From contig NZ_NSFV01000003.1 in the NCBI RefSeq assembly GCF_002295115.1, positions 558,001 to 622,000 on the forward strand: a DNA stretch of 64,000 nucleotides, in the 5' to 3' direction. The DNA comes from Mesorhizobium sp. WSM4311. Lineage in GTDB: Bacteria > Pseudomonadota > Alphaproteobacteria > Rhizobiales > Rhizobiaceae. The position numbers and the translations under genes are program-made. Positions 16,037 through 24,579 of the stretch are shown in pieces; position 1 is the first letter of the stretch, and each line of letters begins with the position of its first letter. Under the pieces are notes generated by a model. That model was not told the DNA's origin. It was given only the letters and a program-made list of their open reading frames with translations, and searched no databases.

Positions 16037-17403
16037 AGCCCTGCGTTCTGATTGGCGGCGGCCGCTGCAGCCGCGATTTCTTCCTCGCTCGGCTCCTGCT
16101 CCGCCAGCGTGCCGAACTCCTCGATCGCCGCTTCCAGCCCAGGCAATGAGCCATCTTCGACGAACGCGTTGACCAGAGCCTCACTGAGCGCATCGATCGG
16201 GAGCAGTGGCGATTGACCGTTGCCGCCGGCCAAAGCCCTCGCCGCATCCGACTTCGTCTTGAAGACGTCAGCTTTTTCCTTCTCCGACATGCCCCAGAGC
16301 GGCGCCCATTCGTAATAGACGTCGGCAGGGCGGGAGCCGAGTGCGGACCGGATCAGCGCCTCATCCAAGCGGTGCATCGCCGGCGTCATCTCGACTTCCT
16401 GCATGGCGCTGAGGCGGTCGTAATAGTTGCGAAGATCGGACTCGCCCGTCGAATTCATGCCGGCAGGGGCTTGGCCAAGAAGCCGTGTTGCCGGGATATC
16501 GGCGGCACCGGAGACGATCTGCAGGAACCGATCAAGGACATCGGGCAGCGTGGCAAACGAGGCCGACTTCTGCTCGTATTCCTCCTCCTTATCGAGGAGA
16601 AGCGTGCCGTTGATGCCCTTGGCAGTGTTGGCCAAGGTGTACCGCTCCAGAATCTTGGCCTTGTAGTCTTCGCTGGCCAAGCTCGCCATGAAGTTGGGCA
16701 CCTTGATGATGTCGACCTTCGCTTCGAAGACGAGCGAGGCGATATTCGCCGCGGTGCTGTCGGCCTGCTTGACCGCGTTGATGACAGACTGCAGCACGCT
16801 ATCGCCCCAGAACGTCTCAGCGCTCAGCGTCAGGTCATCATCTGGTTGGGCATTGCCCTGAAAGATAACCAGTCGCGATGGATGAATGTCGACCTGGGCG
16901 CTGCCGGCGGAAGTCAGACTGAACGTCTTCGGCAAGCAATAGTACTCGCTGTCGACATTGCGCTCTATTTCGCCAGCGCGAAGGACGCGCCGGGTTAGCA
17001 CCGTGGCGTATTTCAAGCCACCTTTGCCGATCCGCTCGATGTTCAAGGGCTCAGCAAGATTTGCCTCCCCAGTCCCGATATGAATGGCGGCGCCACCCCA
17101 GAGCCTGGCCTTTACCTTGGCCTCAAATATCTTGCCCCGAACGTTGAGCCGCTTCTCCTCCGCCTCTATTGGCTCGATCTTGTCGCCCTCTGCCTGCCAG
17201 TCGCGCCAGGCGCGAACGGCGTCAAAAGCCGGGATGTCGACGATCTTCCTTGGGAGCCATGCGGTGCGATAGGCGGCCAGCAGTTCAGCGTCTGATAGAG
17301 GCGTGAAGCTGTAAAAGCTCGACGCCGCCTTGTCCCTGCCGGTCCCCATGCGGGATACAAGATTGGTTAGGCTGTCGCGAACCAGCGAGATCACATTTGC
17401 CAT
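16033..17403 (-). CDS. Portal protein (DUF1073 type)
   Basis: At 456 residues with the features of DUF1073 phage portals: N-terminal AYRTAWLPRKIVDIPAFDAVRAWRDW region, the ATVLTRRVL and PSRLVIFQGN segments and the long C-terminal helix with RLLGQAPAGMNSTGESDLRN. A low-complexity Glu/Ala tail ends the protein. It lies between the large terminase and the DUF2213 protease. Twelve copies are expected at one capsid vertex as the DNA channel. Confidence 0.88.
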   Translation of the reverse strand: MANVISLVRDSLTNLVSRMGTGRDKAASSFYSFTPLSDAELLAAYRTAWLPRKIVDIPAFDAVRAWRDWQAEGDKIEPIEAEEKRLNVRGKIFEAKVKARLWGGAAIHIGTGEANLAEPLNIERIGKGGLKYATVLTRRVLRAGEIERNVDSEYYCLPKTFSLTSAGSAQVDIHPSRLVIFQGNAQPDDDLTLSAETFWGDSVLQSVINAVKQADSTAANIASLVFEAKVDIIKVPNFMASLASEDYKAKILERYTLANTAKGINGTLLLDKEEEYEQKSASFATLPDVLDRFLQIVSGAADIPATRLLGQAPAGMNSTGESDLRNYYDRLSAMQEVEMTPAMHRLDEALIRSALGSRPADVYYEWAPLWGMSEKEKADVFKTKSDAARALAGGNGQSPLLPIDALSEALVNAFVEDGSLPGLEAAIEEFGTLAEQEPSEEEIAAAAAAANQNAGL

Positions 17404-17475
17404 CTAGCTGACTCCCTTGGGAACGGACGGCCATCTCAGGTGTTGGGGCTGTCTAAACCCAGAAGGAGATCACCA

Positions 17476-17775
17476 ATGGACCACAGCGCCCACGTAAGGC
17501 TCACTGCAAACGAATTGACGCCCGGCGTCCTTGAGGATGCGACGATCTATGGCCCCAATGACGAGAAGATTGGCAGCGTTTCGCATACGCACGGCACGGG
17601 ATCCGAAACCCAGGTCGTCATCGATGTCGGCGGCTTCCTCGGCATCGGCGCCAAGCCAGTTTCCGTACCTGCCAGCCAGTTGGACTTCATGCGCGATGAG
17701 GATGGCGATGTTCACGCCGTCACGTCGTGGACCAAGGACCAATTGAAAGCGATGCCCGAGCATCACGACGCGTGA
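17476..17775 (+). CDS. PRC-barrel domain protein (moron)
   Basis: This 99-residue protein has an N-terminal beta-barrel-like region (IYGPNDEKIGSVSHTHG, VVIDVGGFLGIGAKPVSVP) typical of PRC-barrel proteins, which appear in ribosome maturation factors, photosystem subunits and many stress proteins of rhizobia. AAGGAG precedes the ATG at 17476 at a good distance, and a strong terminator follows. It is an independent unit on the opposite strand between portal and terminase. A lysogen-expressed stress protein is plausible but unproven. Confidence 0.75.
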   Translation: MDHSAHVRLTANELTPGVLEDATIYGPNDEKIGSVSHTHGTGSETQVVIDVGGFLGIGAKPVSVPASQLDFMRDEDGDVHAVTSWTKDQLKAMPEHHDA

Positions 17776-17782
17776 TTTGATG

Positions 17783-17809
17783 AGGCCCGGCTTCGGTCGG
17801 GCCTTTTTC
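17783..17809 (+). terminator. Intrinsic terminator after the PRC-barrel gene
   Basis: A perfect 7-bp stem AGGCCCG / CGGGCCT with an 8-base loop is followed by TTTTT at 17804-17808. It lies 8 bases after the stop of the rightward PRC-barrel gene and just before the end of the leftward terminase gene. Confidence 0.85.
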
Positions 17810-17811
17810 CT

Positions 17812-19200
17812 TTAGATATTCGCCAAGGTGTAGGTGCTGGCATCGATCAGCGCGTTGAATGCCCGGCTTGTGCTGTCGGCGTCATCGTCATGCGCTGCTT
17901 CCGGGAAGCCTTCGAGCGCGGAGAACCACGCCTCATTCCAGGGCGCTCGCAGGACCATCACATTCCCGGCTTCAGCCTGCGCAGAGAACGGGCTGAACCG
18001 CGTAACCTTGTCGCCGGATTCGGGCGTTGCTCTGGCATCGAACCCGATGAGCAGTTTCACCAGGTTCGTCACCTGAGACTTACCCGCCTGCCCCGGGTCT
18101 TGCGGAAGCGAGATTTTCGCGTTCCTGCCGTCAGCCTCGGCCGTGTTCTTGATCAAGCGCTCGACGCCGGCCGGCGAGAGGAAGTCCTTGACGTGGTGCC
18201 CGACGATATAGCGGCCATCGGGTAGCTTTCCGATCTTCGTCCCTGCCGTGCCGTCAGGATCGTTGCCTTCAACCTTGGGCGTCGAGGCCAAGTCCCAGCC
18301 ACGCATCCATGTGACGCCCGCAGGCACCGCGTCGACCACCTCGCACCAGCCGCGCTGGAACAGCAGGCCAGCAGCCGGACGGATTTTCCAGTTGCCGCCA
18401 AGAAGGCGCTCCCGCTCGACAGTGGGTTGCGCCATAAGGTTGGCGAGGTAGCCGGGGTCCGCTGCCATCAGCAAAGCGTTGTCGCTGAGCTTGGCCGGGA
18501 TGAACGTCACCGACTTCGGCGGGATCGGCTCGCCGTCGATCGGATTGACGTGATGAGCAAGCTCTTCTCGGCTGCTCGCCCATATGATCGTGTCGCCGAT
18601 GCGAATGAACCAGCGAATGACGCCGGCGCGCTCGGGGATTGCGAAGCCCGTCTCCTGGTCGATCCACCAGGAGATGAACTCGGCAACCCAGCTATCGGCA
18701 TCAGGGTTGCAGGTCGCTCGAACGTAGGGCCGCACACCGCACATGGAGCGATTGCGGCTGAGCATGTACCAGAACTGCTTGGCCGAGAAATGCGTCAGCT
18801 CGTCGAAGCAGATCAGTGGGATCTGCGCGCCTTGCCAGTTGTAGATGGTCTTTTCGTGCTCGAGATGCGCGAACGAGACGGTGGCGCCGGCCGGGAACGT
18901 CCAGCTTAGATCGGGCGCCGATCGCGGTTGCGCGTTCAGGCCCGGATAGAGCTTTTCGCTTTCATCCCAAAGGCCGCCCTCATTGCGGACCTGGGTAAGG
19001 TTGCGCCGGAAGAACACCGCGCCAAAGCCTGGATTGGCGACATGCCGAAGCGGCTCCATGAGCAATGCCCATGTCTTGCCGCCACCAGCCGCGCCGCCGT
19101 AGATTGCGATGTCGGCCGCAGAACCAAGGAAAGTTGTTTGTGGGCCAGGCTGTGGCCTGATGATGATTGGGCCGCCCTGCCCTTGCTCAACCCCTGCCAT
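17812..19200 (-). CDS. terL: Terminase large subunit
   Basis: At 462 residues. The N-terminal ATPase has a Walker A-like GGAAGGGKTWALL (about residues 35-47), a Walker B PLICFDELTH (about 125-135) and a coupling-type motif. The C-terminal nuclease half has acidic residues in MRGWDLASTPK and DPDGTAGTKIG. It powers DNA packaging into the capsid through the portal. It overlaps the small subunit gene by 14 bases, and translation is probably coupled. Confidence 0.92.
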   Translation of the reverse strand: MAGVEQGQGGPIIIRPQPGPQTTFLGSAADIAIYGGAAGGGKTWALLMEPLRHVANPGFGAVFFRRNLTQVRNEGGLWDESEKLYPGLNAQPRSAPDLSWTFPAGATVSFAHLEHEKTIYNWQGAQIPLICFDELTHFSAKQFWYMLSRNRSMCGVRPYVRATCNPDADSWVAEFISWWIDQETGFAIPERAGVIRWFIRIGDTIIWASSREELAHHVNPIDGEPIPPKSVTFIPAKLSDNALLMAADPGYLANLMAQPTVERERLLGGNWKIRPAAGLLFQRGWCEVVDAVPAGVTWMRGWDLASTPKVEGNDPDGTAGTKIGKLPDGRYIVGHHVKDFLSPAGVERLIKNTAEADGRNAKISLPQDPGQAGKSQVTNLVKLLIGFDARATPESGDKVTRFSPFSAQAEAGNVMVLRAPWNEAWFSALEGFPEAAHDDDADSTSRAFNALIDASTYTLANI

Positions 19201-19651
19201 TGTCGGGCAACTGGAAGATCGTCACCGGTGAAACTGGCACCGGCAAATCCTTTCCATCCTTCCCGGTCAATTCCCGGCGATTGGTGTACGCGTTGCCGAT
19301 TTCCTCGGCCGCCTGCTTGTGCAGTTGCGCGGCCAGGCTCATGTTGCCCATTGTCTCGGCCTTGTCGGCCATGCGCTGAAGGGCGCGGAGACGAACGGCG
19401 CGATGGCTGATTGCGATGGTCGCCGTGTCCTCCAGGAAGGTCTTGCGAGTTTCCTCGAACAGCGACCGCCATTTGAGCGAAAGGTTTGATCCGGCCTTCT
19501 TAGTCGGATCGTAGCATTCCACAGCCTGGGGCGTCAGCGTGACCGCGTAATCCTTCTTGAGCGCGGCCGCGACCACCGTCGGGCTATCGAAGCAGGCGAG
19601 CGCTTGAACCACGTAGGTTTGCTGCTCCGGATTGAGTTTTGCTCGGGCCAT
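19187..19651 (-). CDS. Terminase small subunit (DUF2280 type)
   Basis: A 154-residue protein with an N-terminal helix-turn-helix (FDSPTVVAAALKKDYAVTLT) and a helical middle (RAVRLRALQRMADKAETMGN), the layout of DUF2280 small terminases. It directly precedes and overlaps terL. It should recognise the packaging site and load the large subunit. Confidence 0.8.
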   Translation of the reverse strand: MARAKLNPEQQTYVVQALACFDSPTVVAAALKKDYAVTLTPQAVECYDPTKKAGSNLSLKWRSLFEETRKTFLEDTATIAISHRAVRLRALQRMADKAETMGNMSLAAQLHKQAAEEIGNAYTNRRELTGKDGKDLPVPVSPVTIFQLPDNGRG

Positions 19652-19676
19652 CTGCTTTTCAGGATGCCATCAAGGG

Positions 19677-20303
19677 TCACGCGACGCGGAGGCGACAGGT
19701 CCCGCAGGCCTGGGCTATGCTTACATTGGCGATTTCCGGCCCAGCCTTTGCCGCGTCAACCAACTCGCGAACGCTGGCCGCATCTGCGCCGTACCGCCTG
19801 ACCACGCCGACGAACTCTTCCACGTCGTGACCGCGAATGCTGAAAGCCGGTAATCCGCTCTTGCGGAACTTCGGTTGTCCGAACAGGTCGCGCTCTTGCC
19901 CGCAGTGGTAGAGCTCGTGCTCGACCAGGGCGCAGAACTCGGCATCGCTGCATTGCCTGGCGTAGTGGGCGTCGAATGTCAGGATGAAATCCGGCACCTG
20001 GCCGAACCAGTCGAGGATCTGCCGCTCGATGCGAGCCCGGAGCCATTTGCCGGCCGGCGGCAATCCCCGTTCGGCCTGGCCGATTACTGAACGCCCTGCC
20101 CTGCCGTTTGGAACGTTCGTCCAGAGCGCGCCGATGGTTGCCTGATTGAGATGGCGGTGGTCATCGTTGCGAAGTGAGGCATCATCGGCAATGAAGGTGT
20201 CGCGCGCCCAGTGGATAAGGTCGACTGAAGGCCCGAACTTGATCTCGTCCACTTCAAGCAATTCGATCGGGGGCAAGGGACGCCGCTTTTGGGTGAGCGC
20301 CAT
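19677..20303 (-). CDS. Putative phage metallopeptidase
   Basis: At 208 residues with a zinc-protease HExxH motif (VEHELYHCG, residues 127-135) in the setting of the PhageMetallopep family: IKFGPSVDLIHWARDTFIAD at the N-terminus and FGQPKFRKSGLPAF following. These genes commonly lie just upstream of terminase in alphaproteobacterial phages, with no proven role. The last four residues form a Cys pair region (QACGTCRLRVA) that could bind zinc. Confidence 0.8.
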   Translation of the reverse strand: MALTQKRRPLPPIELLEVDEIKFGPSVDLIHWARDTFIADDASLRNDDHRHLNQATIGALWTNVPNGRAGRSVIGQAERGLPPAGKWLRARIERQILDWFGQVPDFILTFDAHYARQCSDAEFCALVEHELYHCGQERDLFGQPKFRKSGLPAFSIRGHDVEEFVGVVRRYGADAASVRELVDAAKAGPEIANVSIAQACGTCRLRVA

Positions 20304-20354
20304 CGTGGAACCTATTTGTTCTGGGTTTGTTTGACCAAATAATTGGAGGTCGCA

Positions 20355-20576
20355 ATGTCAGACAACGATAACCTAAAAATGAATCCTTCATCCAACGCGG
20401 AGAAAGACCCGCAAGACTGGGTCAGCGGCGACGAGCCCATGACTGGGGCACAGGCTTCCTACCTCAAAACGCTCTGTGAGCAGGCCAAAGACCCCCACGC
20501 GTTTGACGACGCGCTCACCAAGGCAGAGGCTTCGATCCGGATTGATCGGTTGAAAGAACAGTTGGGGTTGGACTAA
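20355..20576 (+). CDS. DUF3072 family small protein (moron)
   Basis: A 73-residue protein carrying the DUF3072 signature DWVSGDEPMTGAQASYLKTL followed by a helix ending RLKEQLGLD. GGAGG lies 5 bases before the ATG at 20355. DUF3072 proteins are widespread small proteins of rhizobia and actinobacteria without known function. It is encoded on the opposite strand upstream of the packaging genes, inside the likely leader of the late transcript. Confidence 0.75.
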   Translation: MSDNDNLKMNPSSNAEKDPQDWVSGDEPMTGAQASYLKTLCEQAKDPHAFDDALTKAEASIRIDRLKEQLGLD

Positions 20577-20679
20577 TCAGACATGCTGCGCCAATCGAGG
20601 GGCGGTGAAACTTCCCTCTGCGGCCCGGCGAGTGTTCCCTCCGATGGAGGTCCGCTACAGAACAGCCAAATCACCTGAC

Positions 20680-20712
20680 CGCAGATGATAAATCATCTGC
20701 GCCAGAGTGCAA
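20680..20712 (-). promoter_or_regulatory. Candidate leftward late promoter with overlapping palindrome
   Basis: On the minus strand TTGCAC (20707-20712) is 16 bases from TATCAT (20685-20690), a plausible -35/-10 pair pointing toward the metallopeptidase-terminase block. The -10 sits in a perfect 10-bp inverted repeat (CGCAGATGAT, 2-base centre, arm at 20692-20701), as a repressor or activator site would. There is no T-tract, so a terminator is less likely. The transcript would cross the DUF3072 gene in antisense. Confidence 0.35.
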
Positions 20713-20811
20713 GCGATGTTCCTGATGCGTTCCGAACTCTATCTTACGGAAAATCGAAATTCGCGCGATAGGCGGCGCTACGGACTTGCGATCGCCACGG
20801 TCAGTAGCAGC

Positions 20812-21600
20812 CTATTTCGGTTGGACAAAAACGTCGTTCGGAAAGGTCGTATAGCTCACGATCAGTCGAACGTTTTTCACATCCGACACGCACACGGTGT
20901 TGTCCTCTGCGGTCAACTTCTTGGTGGATGTAAAAGGTGACCCGAGGGTGAAACCGAAACCAGGATTCCCACCAATTGGCATACCCGAATCGGCCTGCCA
21001 TCGGAAGGCTTCTGTCACGTCCCACTCGCCGCGGCGAATCTGGGTCGTTCCCGGCTTGGTGTTGAACGGCATCAAACCTTTGGGCCCTCCCCGGTTCTGC
21101 CAATCGATATTGGGGACACGGACCGTGACACACCCTGTAGGCTTGTCGACCGCCGCACCGCTCCCGCCCTGCCAACAATTACTGTAGGGCGAGCCAACAA
21201 ACACTGTGCAGTTCGCGAACGGAGCCTCGTCATATGTCAGGACGACCCGATCAAGTCGTTTGCTCGGGATTTGCTTGTATGGCCCTGTATCGAATCCCAC
21301 CGTGTGCTCGACGATGAACGACATGCAAGGGTCGCTGCCCCATTCCCCTTGACCAAAACCCACTTTCCCCTGAATGGGTCCTGGAAACGCGTTATACTTA
21401 ACGCAGGTAACCCCATGGCCCGTAAAAGTGCCGATGACTGGCGTATCATGAAAAAGTCGGTCCTGCCACGAATCCCACGCCGAGTTTGGGGTGAGCGTGA
21501 GCGTATGGTGCTCCTCAGCCGGGGCAGCGAGCGCTTGGTGAGTAGTCACGCCGAACCCGCAAATTGCCACGACTAAGAGGTACTGTCTGATCTGCTCCAT
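20812..21600 (-). CDS. Secreted protein of unknown function
   Basis: A 262-residue protein with a clear signal peptide (residues 1-26, cleavage after HQALAA). The mature part is beta-rich with six Cys (for example GHGVTCVKYN, SDPCMSF, FANCTVF, SNCWQG), suggesting disulfides outside the cytoplasm, and many Gly, Trp and Phe. GC is lower than in the surrounding late genes. It is not a recognisable endolysin. With its secreted neighbour it may be a lysogenic-conversion pair or part of an unusual lysis region. Confidence 0.65.
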   Translation of the reverse strand: MEQIRQYLLVVAICGFGVTTHQALAAPAEEHHTLTLTPNSAWDSWQDRLFHDTPVIGTFTGHGVTCVKYNAFPGPIQGKVGFGQGEWGSDPCMSFIVEHTVGFDTGPYKQIPSKRLDRVVLTYDEAPFANCTVFVGSPYSNCWQGGSGAAVDKPTGCVTVRVPNIDWQNRGGPKGLMPFNTKPGTTQIRRGEWDVTEAFRWQADSGMPIGGNPGFGFTLGSPFTSTKKLTAEDNTVCVSDVKNVRLIVSYTTFPNDVFVQPK

Positions 21601-21657
21601 TGTTTCCTGCTCCGCTCGCGAAAATCTTTCTGCTTGGGTAGAAGTGCAAGGGGATCC

Positions 21658-22062
21658 CTATGGAGTTCCTGGCCCTCCCCCGCCACTTGAGCCAGCTGGG
21701 AGCACCTCTCCGGTAGCTCCCGGGATTTGGCTAATCGGGATTGTTCCCGTTCGAGCCGGCATAAGCGCATAATTTTTCTGGTCGCCGCCTATGCCGCACC
21801 ATACCCAGCCCTTTCCCCCGGGCACCGCGTCCCCTTCGACCTGGCACCAATGGTCCTTCCGCTTGACCAGGAGGGTGACGCTGCTGTTGGCCCGTAAGTT
21901 CTTCTTCCGAGGCTTCCCTTCGCCGCCCGGATGGTCGTACACGTCCACGTTGAGCGGAACTACGACCATTTCCGCGGCAGTACTGATCGCAGGTAAGCTT
22001 ACGATGTGTAGCGTTGCCACTGCTGCGCCGCACACAAGACCCCAAAGCAATCGGCTCTTCAT
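21658..22062 (-). CDS. Secreted SH3-like domain protein
   Basis: At 134 residues with a signal peptide (residues 1-29, ending AISTAA) and an SH3b-like barrel: MVVVPLNVDVYDHPGG, SSVTLLVKRKDHWCQV, GKGWVWCGIGG. The two Cys before and in the last strand could pair. The C-terminus is a Pro/Gly/Ser-rich tail (SSGGGGPGTP). SH3b domains often bind cell-wall peptides. It lies 57 bases upstream of the other secreted gene in the same direction. Confidence 0.65.
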   Translation of the reverse strand: MKSRLLWGLVCGAAVATLHIVSLPAISTAAEMVVVPLNVDVYDHPGGEGKPRKKNLRANSSVTLLVKRKDHWCQVEGDAVPGGKGWVWCGIGGDQKNYALMPARTGTIPISQIPGATGEVLPAGSSGGGGPGTP

Positions 22063-22481
22063 TCAAGGATACTCCCTTGCACCGGATTAGGGTAATATGG
22101 ACCTGACAAGAGTCTGTCTCAGTCCGCACAGCGACCTAATCTAAATAGCAGGCTGTTAAAAAACTGTTTTGCTTAAGGAACGTATCAGAATCAAATCGAG
22201 AACGCTGCCGATCTCTCGGGCCTTTGGCGCAATATTTTCCGATGCTGACTGCCCCCCCGACGGGGTTCGGCTCTTCGCCAGATTGCCTCCCTCTGGCGCA
22301 AGGCTTTGTACATATGGCGCGTAGTTGCCGTCGTCCAGAAATGCACGCGGGCGTCGTGGCCGCCGTTCCGGGTATGTTGAATCCGACGTCGTGAGCCGTC
22401 AAATGCGCTTTCACCATGGAGCCCACGAAGGGTCGACCAGGTATTAACGCGGTACGCGCCAACCACCCCTGTCGCCGAAGC
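22063..22481. other. 419-base gap without a supported gene
   Basis: No reading frame here has a credible start with ribosome-binding site and protein-like sequence; the longest leftward frame overlaps the NusG-like gene and reads like random basic sequence. The gap separates the early operon from the secreted genes, so it may hold a leader, terminator or recognition element for the NusG-like protein. I could not identify any of these. A TTAAAAAACTG stretch near 22156 is the most AT-rich part. Confidence 0.5.
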
Positions 22482-23120
22482 TCAGGCCGCACGGGACGGA
22501 TATGGCTCGATATCGTCGGCATCGAATTCAGCGGCCACCAGCCGGCCAAACAGTTCGATCATGCTCTTAACGGTCCCGCGCCCGGTCACACTGACCACCT
22601 CGCCGTGAAAGCCGGCGAGCATATGCTGCCAATCCTGCTTGACGCGGATGGCTTGCCCTTCAGGGAACGTCATGGCGATCGTCTCGCGCCTGGTCTTGCC
22701 TTCGAGTTTCCGCTTGATCCTCGATTCCTTGGTGTCATCGAACTCGAGATCGGCTTCGGCGCGCATGTAACCCTCGACCGCGCCAGTCGGAACTTGCCAA
22801 GGCTTGCCGAACTCGCCATCGTAGCTGAGCAAGCGGCCGAGCCCATCGCAGTCCTTCAGGTACTCCCCGTTGGCTGAGGGCAGCGCAACGAAGATGTAGC
22901 CGGTGAACAGCGGGAAGCGGCGCACAATGCGCACCTTCGTCCGGTGATGGATGATCTCCTTGTGCATGCGGGGATAATAGCACTCGAAGCCAGCGTCGCG
23001 GATCGACCTTTCGGCAACGATCTCACCCTTCCGCTCTTCCGGCGTCCCGATGCGATCCTTGGCCGCCTTCGCGCCGCCCATGCCGATTCTGGCGATGAAC
23101 CATTTTGCTGAATTGCTCAT
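22482..23120 (-). CDS. NusG/RfaH-like transcription antiterminator
   Basis: At 212 residues. The N-terminal part has NusG N-terminal (NGN) features: AKWFIARIGMGG, GFECYYPRMHKEIIH and RRFPLFTGYIFVALP. The C-terminal part has a KOW-like segment (EGQAIRVKQDWQHMLAGFHG, then GRGTVKSMIELFGR). NusG paralogs such as RfaH ride on RNA polymerase and suppress termination of chosen operons. Here it is the last gene of the leftward early operon and precedes the late region, so a role in late antitermination, like lambda Q but by another mechanism, is likely. It overlaps the upstream gene by 4 bases. Confidence 0.8.
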   Translation of the reverse strand: MSNSAKWFIARIGMGGAKAAKDRIGTPEERKGEIVAERSIRDAGFECYYPRMHKEIIHHRTKVRIVRRFPLFTGYIFVALPSANGEYLKDCDGLGRLLSYDGEFGKPWQVPTGAVEGYMRAEADLEFDDTKESRIKRKLEGKTRRETIAMTFPEGQAIRVKQDWQHMLAGFHGEVVSVTGRGTVKSMIELFGRLVAAEFDADDIEPYPSRAA

Positions 23121-23752
23121 GACCGACCTTTCACGATTTTGGTTTGTTCAAGTTTCGAGATTTCCTGACGAGGCCGCTTGAGCACGTCGATGAGCTTTTG
23201 CTCGGCTTCGTTCAGCCCCAGGTGAGGCAAGCTCTGCCGCTTCGCCGCGCCGGCGGTGACGGCTTCGGCCAAGGCGGCTACCCGGCTGCGTACACCAGGA
23301 TCTTGCCGTTCCATCTCGATCAGGTGGCGCTTATGGTCGTCGGTCGCGCGCTCGATCAGCTTCGAGGCTTCAGTGCGCAGCGCGGCCCGCTCGGAAAGGA
23401 ACGGCATCATGATCGCCCTCGCCCGCTTGGCGAACTCGGCGCATGTCGGCATGAACTGCCCGGTGTGATTGTCGACCCGACCAGCAAGAAAGTCGCTGGC
23501 TGCTTCGCAGATTGCCCATGCCGGCAGGTCGCGGCATGCGGCGAGGAATTCTCCTGCCATGTCGGCGTGGTCGATATCCGGCTGATCGCGGAACTGTCCG
23601 GCCATGCGGACCACCGAGGCGCGAACGTCCTGCGGCTGGCACGGAACCATCAGCCCGTCGATCTCGGCAACGCGGGCTTTGATCGCCCTGGCACGGTCCC
23701 GGTACTTTTCCGGCAGCTTGTCGAAATCATCTTTGGCCACGAGGTTATGCAT
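23117..23752 (-). CDS. Early operon protein of unknown function, replication-associated by position
   Basis: A 211-residue, helical protein (DKLPEKYRDRARAIKARVAE, AGEFLAACRDLPAWAICEAA). It overlaps the DUF1376 gene by 8 bases and the NusG-like gene by 4. Proteins of this sort lie beside DUF1376 genes in rhizobial phages and may load helicase, but no motif confirms that. Confidence 0.65.
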   Translation of the reverse strand: MHNLVAKDDFDKLPEKYRDRARAIKARVAEIDGLMVPCQPQDVRASVVRMAGQFRDQPDIDHADMAGEFLAACRDLPAWAICEAASDFLAGRVDNHTGQFMPTCAEFAKRARAIMMPFLSERAALRTEASKLIERATDDHKRHLIEMERQDPGVRSRVAALAEAVTAGAAKRQSLPHLGLNEAEQKLIDVLKRPRQEISKLEQTKIVKGRS

Positions 23753-24227
23753 CGGCGAAAGCCTCCTCGATTTTCTGTCTGCGGGATTTTTTCGGCGCGC
23801 CTGCGCGCTCTGAAAAACCGGTAGGTTTTTCTTTGATGGTTATGGAAGGATGGCATTGCCCGAGCATCGCTTGAGCATCATCCTTTCTCTTGTCTTCCCA
23901 ACGGCTTGCGGCAGCATTGCTCGCCTTCGCCTTTCTACCGACCGCCAATCGCCTCTCTTTCTTGAGGCGTTTTTGCGCCCACCTTTTGCTCCGACCGTCG
24001 AGGCTCCAGAAGGCCATGACAATGGCTTTCATCTTTCTCCAACGGGCGAGAGACACGCCGGCGACGCGCGCCAGCATGTCATCGTCGTCGGGCAGGGAAT
24101 TGGTGGGCGAAGCCCAAGCCGCCATGAGCAGGAGCAGATAGGCGCCGTGCTCCTCGGTGGTGAGGTGGCGAGTGTCGCGCTGGTAGTCGTCGACCCAGAG
24201 CGGCATGTAGGGAAGGCGCTTGCTCAC
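23745..24227 (-). CDS. DUF1376 domain protein, phage replication type
   Basis: At 160 residues with the DUF1376 signature at the N-terminus (YMPLWVDDYQRDTRHLTTEE, GAYLLLLMAAW, then a PDDDDMLARVAGVSLARW segment). The domain is common in early operons of phages and resembles winged-helix replication initiators. The C-terminal 60 residues are Lys/Arg-rich and probably disordered, fit for DNA binding. It overlaps the upstream zinc-ribbon gene by 4 bases. Confidence 0.75.
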   Translation of the reverse strand: MSKRLPYMPLWVDDYQRDTRHLTTEEHGAYLLLLMAAWASPTNSLPDDDDMLARVAGVSLARWRKMKAIVMAFWSLDGRSKRWAQKRLKKERRLAVGRKAKASNAAASRWEDKRKDDAQAMLGQCHPSITIKEKPTGFSERAGAPKKSRRQKIEEAFADA

Positions 24228-24445
24228 CCTGCCCTCCGATCAGGACGTCCGCCGTCCTTGGCCATCTGCAGGGTCCGATAAACAGCATCCTCGCGGCACT
24301 GCAGCGCCTTGGCGATGTCGGCTGTGTTGAACTGGCCCGAGCCCCACAGGATGATGGCAGCAAGCGCCTGTTCGTCACGCAAATAGGCGCCGCCGGCGTG
24401 GCCGTCCTCGAAAACACCATGGCAGTGCGGGCAGGAGGTTTTCAT
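24224..24445 (-). CDS. Small zinc-ribbon plus helix-turn-helix protein
   Basis: A 73-residue protein starting MKTSCPHCHGVFEDG, a CxxC knuckle, followed by a helical unit resembling a helix-turn-helix (FNTADIAKALQCREDAVYRT). It may be a small DNA-binding regulator or a primase-type accessory. It is coupled by 4 bases to the DUF1376 gene and separated from the methyltransferase by the opposite-strand cargo gene. Confidence 0.65.
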   Translation of the reverse strand: MKTSCPHCHGVFEDGHAGGAYLRDEQALAAIILWGSGQFNTADIAKALQCREDAVYRTLQMAKDGGRPDRRAG

Positions 24446-24579
24446 TGGACCGCCTCGGGACGGTCAACGGCGCCCGCTGCGTCGATAAAAAGCTTTGTGG
24501 GTCCGATCACGTTTTCGGCCGCAGATTGCATTGGTGCCAACGCTGTGATGGAATTCCCAGAAATGGGGGGTGGTCGGCA

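Noticed and set aside
22136..22549. Leftward frame of 137 codons before the NusG-like gene
   Set aside because: It overlaps the NusG-like gene, has no ribosome-binding site, and its sequence is Arg/Pro/Cys-rich as in chance frames.
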